NCBI GenBank assembly: GCA_947172415.1
Contig: OX359191.1
Location: 7,425,130-7,489,129, forward strand
Reading direction: 5' to 3'
Length of the DNA stretch: 64,000 nucleotides
Source: Chondrosia reniformis
Taxonomy: Eukaryota; Porifera; Demospongiae; Chondrillida; Chondrillidae
This document shows positions 59,629 through 64,000 of this stretch, one piece after another. The notes under the pieces are model-generated. The model worked only from the letters and a program-made list of their open reading frames with translations. It ran no database searches and was not told the DNA's origin. The stretch's first letter is position 1; each line of letters opens with the position of its first letter. Made by a program: the position numbers and the translations under genes.

Positions 59629-60960
59629 ATGAAACGGGGCACTTTCACAAAATTAGTCATTGCATTTGCTTTGCCGATCGCTTTAGTCCACTTGCTGCGG
59701 CCCCAAAGGTCAATTGAGACGTCGATTAGGATAGCACCGCCACGAGAGCAGCTGGAGCTATCTCTTCGGTCTAGTAACGCAGCTCCTTCAAACAAACCAG
59801 GATGTGCGAAGAAGGAATTGTGCCGCACACTTCTAAGTAGCTCCAAAGGATCCATACCTGTACGTCAAGACTTTGTTGATGAGTGTAACCGGCTTGTTTG
59901 CTCCTACCATGCAAATAGCACTCTTCCGCAGTTTTTGGAGAAAATTTACGAATATATTCAATGGGTTCAAGTTATTGACAGAGGATTGCAGAGCGGGAAA
60001 GTAGAAAAGACACTAAATAGTGAAATTAAGTGGATGCACGTTAACCGCGGCATTGTTAGGGCACCGGGTTTTGGAGACATAGTTGCGAACGTGAGAATAG
60101 CATTTGTATTGTCAATTTTATCTGGACGCTTCTTTCTCGCCGATTTTGGTCCTCAATGCAACGGTACCATGTATGTATGGCAACCTAATGTGATTCCCTG
60201 GAAAGTCACCAATGAGCTAGATCGGCAGCTACAAATAAGAAAAGGGAAACATAAGATATTAGACTGCAAGTCTGCCTTTAGAGAGAGCCGAGTTGTCTTA
60301 GTCAGCATAAATCCCTCTATCGACCATACTATACCCTGTCTCACTACAATAGAAGAGTTTAACCAACTTCCTCAAGACGATCGAGTGCACGTCTTCCTGG
60401 CAGCCTTGCTGACCCATTTGTTAGTTGACTTTGTTCAAAGTGAGACTCTCATTAAAAGAGTGGAATCATTCAAAATCAAATACCAACTTCCAAACAAATA
60501 TGCTTCTATGCATGTTCGTACAGGAATGTTTTCTAGCGGATTAAAAGAGGTTGTTTCGCGCTTCACACCAACACAAAAGTCCTGGGATCATCAAATTAGC
60601 TGTGCTCTTGAATTTATGCGCAGGAGGGATATTGCTCTCCCTCTTGTGTTGTGTACTGATTCCAATGAATTGAAGGCTTTTGCCAGAAAATACTATGGAA
60701 ACTCGAAAGTAGTAAGCACTGATATAAATAGTACGCATACACAAGACATCACTTTAAATGAACGTTGGGATCAATGTGAAGAGAGCTTTGCTGGTGCTCA
60801 ATTGGATACATGGCTGATGGCTCATTCTGAACTAATATTTTTAGCTTCAAGTACTTTTTCCTCTTTATCATCCAACATTGGATTGATACCTTACCAAAAA
60901 CAGACGTGTTGCTGGAAAAAAGACTGCTCCCCTTATAGAGCTGCCATTATGAGACACTAA
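59629..60960 (+). CDS. intronless type II membrane glycosyltransferase-like protein
   Basis: 443 aa, single exon; the first ATG is at 59629 (MKRGTFTK), as codons upstream lack ATG. A short basic N-terminus precedes a hydrophobic anchor (LVIAFALPIALVHLL), the layout of Golgi transferases. The C-terminal half resembles fucosyltransferase-type folds (GT-B): YASMHVRTGMFSS (Arg-containing HxRxG loop), LPLVLCTDSNELKAFARKYY, and AQLDTWLMAHSELIFLASSTFSSLSS, which parallels the acceptor/donor-site segment of GT37/GT11-like enzymes. It ends with a Cys cluster (TCCWKKDC). The exact family and substrate are uncertain. It lies 80 bp downstream of the Mutator-like MITE. Confidence 0.65.
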   Translation: MKRGTFTKLVIAFALPIALVHLLRPQRSIETSIRIAPPREQLELSLRSSNAAPSNKPGCAKKELCRTLLSSSKGSIPVRQDFVDECNRLVCSYHANSTLPQFLEKIYEYIQWVQVIDRGLQSGKVEKTLNSEIKWMHVNRGIVRAPGFGDIVANVRIAFVLSILSGRFFLADFGPQCNGTMYVWQPNVIPWKVTNELDRQLQIRKGKHKILDCKSAFRESRVVLVSINPSIDHTIPCLTTIEEFNQLPQDDRVHVFLAALLTHLLVDFVQSETLIKRVESFKIKYQLPNKYASMHVRTGMFSSGLKEVVSRFTPTQKSWDHQISCALEFMRRRDIALPLVLCTDSNELKAFARKYYGNSKVVSTDINSTHTQDITLNERWDQCEESFAGAQLDTWLMAHSELIFLASSTFSSLSSNIGLIPYQKQTCCWKKDCSPYRAAIMRH

Positions 60961-61609
60961 ATGGAATAATTACCAGTGCTTACAATGACCATGCATGCAA
61001 GTTTCTCTAACATTTATAGACATTTCAGTTTTATAATGTCAGACCATCTTAACAGGTTGCCAAAATGATAAAATGTTCTTTTCCTATAACCTCCTAAGTA
61101 TGTGTTTAGTCTTGCGAGACTACACTTACCTTTTAGTGTATTTATAATCAGAACAAAAAATTGGTGAATTTAATGACTGAAAATGTCATCATTAAACATT
61201 GTACGTATATATGTAATCTATTATGTTCTATGCTATTAGCATCTTTATGCTCAAAATTATGCTGGTATATACATGCGTGTGTTTGTTTGCTATTAAAATT
61301 AGACAACTTGACTTCCTTCAAGTCAAAGGGGGCAAATACCTCCCCCCTAAATAAACCCCTATCAGTATAGCACTGATAACATACAAGAACCTTGGCAGCA
61401 TTTACCTAGTAGTATAACAACTCTTATGTTAGCGTAGAGTACTCTTGATTGATACGTATACAAAACTACCACACAAAAGGTACAACTGTTGCACAGTTAA
61501 AATCTGGTACTTGGCTATTATGGTACACATTCCTGTGAATTGCTACAATATAAATGTAGTTATTTGGTGCATATCTTTAGTAGAATCTCTCTGAAGGACA
61601 CAAGTGGTC
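60961..61609. other. tail-to-tail spacer
   Basis: Non-coding DNA between the stops of the glycosyltransferase-like gene and the R-SNARE; nothing else recognised. Confidence 0.55.
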
Positions 61610-63630
61610 TTAATTGGATTTGCCGCATTGGCCCGGTTGAGTACAAGCTGCAATAACAGCAATCAGTACTATACAAAAGAGATACAACACACAAACCATT
61701 AGTTCCCTGAGCACAAGTACTGAAAATATTTGTCAACTTACTAATGGCTATTATTATTACTAGAATAACAACAATCAGGATAAGCCAGAGCTACAGAAGA
61801 AAAAATATATTGTATAGTTCACGTTTGGTTAATATATTCTAGTGCATTTAATTTGTACTGATAAAACATAAGTAAAAGAGTTTAATTTGTATTGTACGCA
61901 TGTATGTCTAACAAATACAAACAACTGGATTCAAAAGGTACTGAATATCACATTTTGCTCAAACTCTGTAGTCCACAGTGGAGTTTAGATTTTGAGAGTT
62001 TCTGCTATATATTTTCTATTTTACGTTACTCAAATAATGGGTTCTGGGGTACCTACCTATACGTACATTTAATATGCAGGTATGCATGTGAATCATAAAG
62101 CCACACACCAATATATGTACCACACTATTTATGTGTTGTGACTTAAACAATGTCATAATGTATATAACACCTACTAAGTAAGCAGCTTATACCCCAATGG
62201 AAGGGGAAAAGGTAAATTGAATTACAAGTATGTGTTCGAAGGAGCAGCTCATACGTAGATATTCTGAACTCAGTAAGGTTGACAATACTGTAGATCATAC
62301 TTTTATAACACACCAACTCTGTAGCTACGTACTTTATTCAACTGTATAGTATTAGCAAGTCTGTACCTTTTTATTCTCCCACCACAGCTTTCTCTTCAGA
62401 TCCCTAGCACCTCTTTGGAAGTGTCGGGCATTGTAGTTCAGACCCTCTGAATGAATGCCAGCAGCAAGCAGTAATGCATTATTTACGTTTAGTCACATCA
62501 TATCGCCTGACCTGCTTTTTCTTCCATGTCATCTAATTTCTGTTCTCTGTCCTGTAGCTTTCTCACATTCTCCCTCTGGACATCCTTGACCTGTAGTTCA
62601 GTAAACACAGTATACCACAGTAGAAGTGCTTGTGTGAAATATACGTACCTTATATACGTACTACAGTATCATCCCTACAATAAACTAATTCATAACATAT
62701 GAATATACGATGATAAGTTTGCCCATTACTCAAGCTACCCAAACCAGTACCACTCAAGCTACACAAACCAGTACCACTCAAGCTACTCAAATCAGTACCA
62801 CTCAAGCTACACAAACCAGTACCACTCAAGCTACACAAACCAGTACCACTCAAGCTACACAAACCAGTACCACTCAAGCTACACAAACCAGTACCACTCA
62901 AGCTACACAAACCAGTACCACTCAAGCTACCCAAACCAGTACCACTCAAGCTACCCAAACCAGTACCACTCAAGCTACACAAACCAGTATCACTCAAGCC
63001 TGCTAGAAAGGCAGACGGATGTCAAACAAGTTGACATAATCCTTCTCAATACAATAACACTTACATTTTCCACTTTGTTTTGTAAATTCCTGACTTGTTC
63101 ATTTGAAGACCTAAATACAGCGCAAGTTACAATATACTAAGGTAATATATACATAAACAGATGAAACTTCAATAAAAAGAAACTGATGATAGATATGGTG
63201 GTACGGTCATAATACATACAGAGTACATCAAAACACATACAGTTAGTTAAATATTGACTTATAAGGGTAGCCATCTAGTAGACAAGGGTCTCTGAGTCTC
63301 TTATAAGCAACACAAGTGTGATTAGAAAACCTATAATAAGTATCTGATCAGCGAAAGCACGTAAACACGTATATTGGAGAGATTATCTATCGAAGTAAGG
63401 ACAGCTATACATGCATTTCTATAGAACAACTACTCTCAGCCAAGCACCTCTTTTCCTGCGAACTCGAAGGGAAACTAATGGTCTAAACGATGTCACCTCT
63501 TCACGTACAAACTAGATTCTAATCTCCCTTGAGAGAAATTAACAATATTGCGAGCTGTTTGCATGTCAGGAGGAGTTAATTATAGGACCATTAGAATTAC
63601 AGGTTTGCCGTTACCCTGCGGAACTTACAT
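61610..63630 (-). CDS. R-SNARE, VAMP8-like (synaptobrevin family)
   Basis: Vesicle fusion SNARE of endosomal or secretory membranes. Exons (minus): 63630-63629 (A and T of the start codon only, within the 5' UTR exon), 63112-63067, 62590-62512, 62446-62367, 61790-61742, 61647-61610; 97 aa. The protein starts MSSNEQVRNLQNKVENVK, then the SNARE heptads with the zero-layer Arg in KLQDREQKLDDM, the juxtamembrane FQRGARDLKRKLWWENKK, a membrane anchor (LWLILIVVILVIIIAI) and a short lumenal tail TCTQPGQCGKSN. The length and the N-terminal VRNLQ match VAMP8 (100 aa in human) more than VAMP2/3/7. The start codon is split AT/G by a phase-2 intron. It is head-to-head with TARDBP. Confidence 0.88.
62591..63066. 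repeat. 24-bp minisatellite in R-SNARE intron
   Basis: Between about 62720 and 63000 there are roughly 12 units of CAAACCAGTACCACTCAAGC plus TACA. Open frames on both strands (TQATQTST on plus, SLSGTGLC on minus) arise because 24 is a multiple of 3. They are not part of the gene. Confidence 0.85.
63113..63628. other. intron 1 of the R-SNARE gene
   Basis: 516 bases with donor GTAAGT at 63628 and acceptor TTTAG at 63113 (minus). No other feature is seen. Confidence 0.6.
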
Positions 63631-63722
63631 GGTTAACTTCTTCGCTTAGGAATGCTCTTATTAAAGAGGCGTGGCTACGTACAAGATAAGAAATGATAGG
63701 GATTTACTCACCACATGCGAAA
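63631..63722. promoter_or_regulatory. bidirectional promoter region (R-SNARE / TARDBP)
   Basis: 92 bp between the two start codons. It contains a GC-box-like GAGGCGTGGC. The role is inferred from the divergent arrangement. Confidence 0.45.
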
Positions 63723-63987
63723 ATGTCTGGTTTTGTGCGTGTTACGATTGATGAGACATTAGCCGACGATGCTATTGAACTGCCAACAGAAGAAGATGGA
63801 AATCTTCTCTTAGATTCGTTAAAGTCTCAGTTCGAGGGAGCGACTGGGTTAAAATACAGAAATACCGAAACTGGTGGATGGAGGGGAGTTAGACTTTCGG
63901 AAGGCGCGCTTCACCCGCCTCTTGGACTGTGGGGAGATACGCTGTACATTGTAGTTGCGCCGAATATCAAGAAAGAGCACAGCTCAG
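63723..63987 (+). CDS. TARDBP: TDP-43 homologue, first coding exon (runs off window)
   Basis: ATG at 63723; 88 codons plus one base, donor G/GTAAAC at 63988. The exon encodes the N-terminal oligomerisation domain of TDP-43: MSGFVRVTIDE, EIPSED-like ELPTEEDGNLLLDSL, QFEGATGLKYRN, WRGVRLSEGALHPP and WGDTLYIVV, colinear with the human domain (RGVRLVEG, WGNLVYVV). The RRM domains and C-terminal tail lie beyond the right edge. A nuclear RNA-binding role in splicing and RNA stability is known for the family. Confidence 0.9.
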
Positions 63988-64000
63988 GTAAACGTGATCA

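Noticed and set aside
62650..63006. ORFs SLSGTGLC (minus) and TQATQTST (plus)
   Set aside because: 24-bp minisatellite inside the R-SNARE intron.

Overview
The window is animal nuclear DNA: AT-rich, with GT–AG introns, no bacterial operons, and conserved metazoan genes (SF3B2, SCLY, LPCAT3, an R-SNARE, TARDBP). Two genes encode spongin-type short-chain collagens, which points to a sponge. A demosponge such as Amphimedon is my best guess, but this is inference from gene content and not from a database match.

Positions 1-30734 hold a tandem array on the + strand: six intact genes, one broken gene, one exon fragment and the 3' end of a further gene at the left edge. Each gene has a tiny first exon (13-34 nt) carrying the ATG, a phase-1 intron, and one large exon. 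That exon encodes SH3-ligand-like prolines, a hypervariable heptad repeat (P-P-L-Q-T-Q-Q, a 21-bp coding minisatellite), a CABIT domain, a Tyr motif and a C-terminal SAM domain. CABIT plus SAM is the domain set of GAREM/THEMIS-type signalling adaptors. The copies are mosaics of each other, and one gene has two repeat tracts and two CABIT domains. This array is the strongest candidate for an undescribed system.

Positions 31224-38299 hold SF3B2 (minus strand, 16 exons) head-to-head with an unidentified tail-anchored protein. Positions 38598-54313 are selenocysteine lyase (SCLY, minus, 13 exons). Its introns host three genes on the opposite strand: two short-chain collagens (plus a dead third copy) and a secreted fibrinogen-domain protein. 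SCLY is head-to-head with LPCAT3 (54346-58863), with only 32 bp between the start codons. An intronless glycosyltransferase-like gene follows (59629-60960), then a VAMP8-like R-SNARE (minus) whose start codon is split by an intron. That gene is head-to-head with the first exon of TARDBP (TDP-43), which runs off the right edge.

Two themes recur outside the array. Intronic minisatellites sit directly at 3' splice sites in SF3B2, SCLY and LPCAT3, and in several cases they duplicate the acceptor itself. Foldback elements sharing a palindromic core are scattered through introns and intergenic DNA. Exon models were derived by reading splice sites and checking phase by hand; every complete model sums to a whole number of codons.
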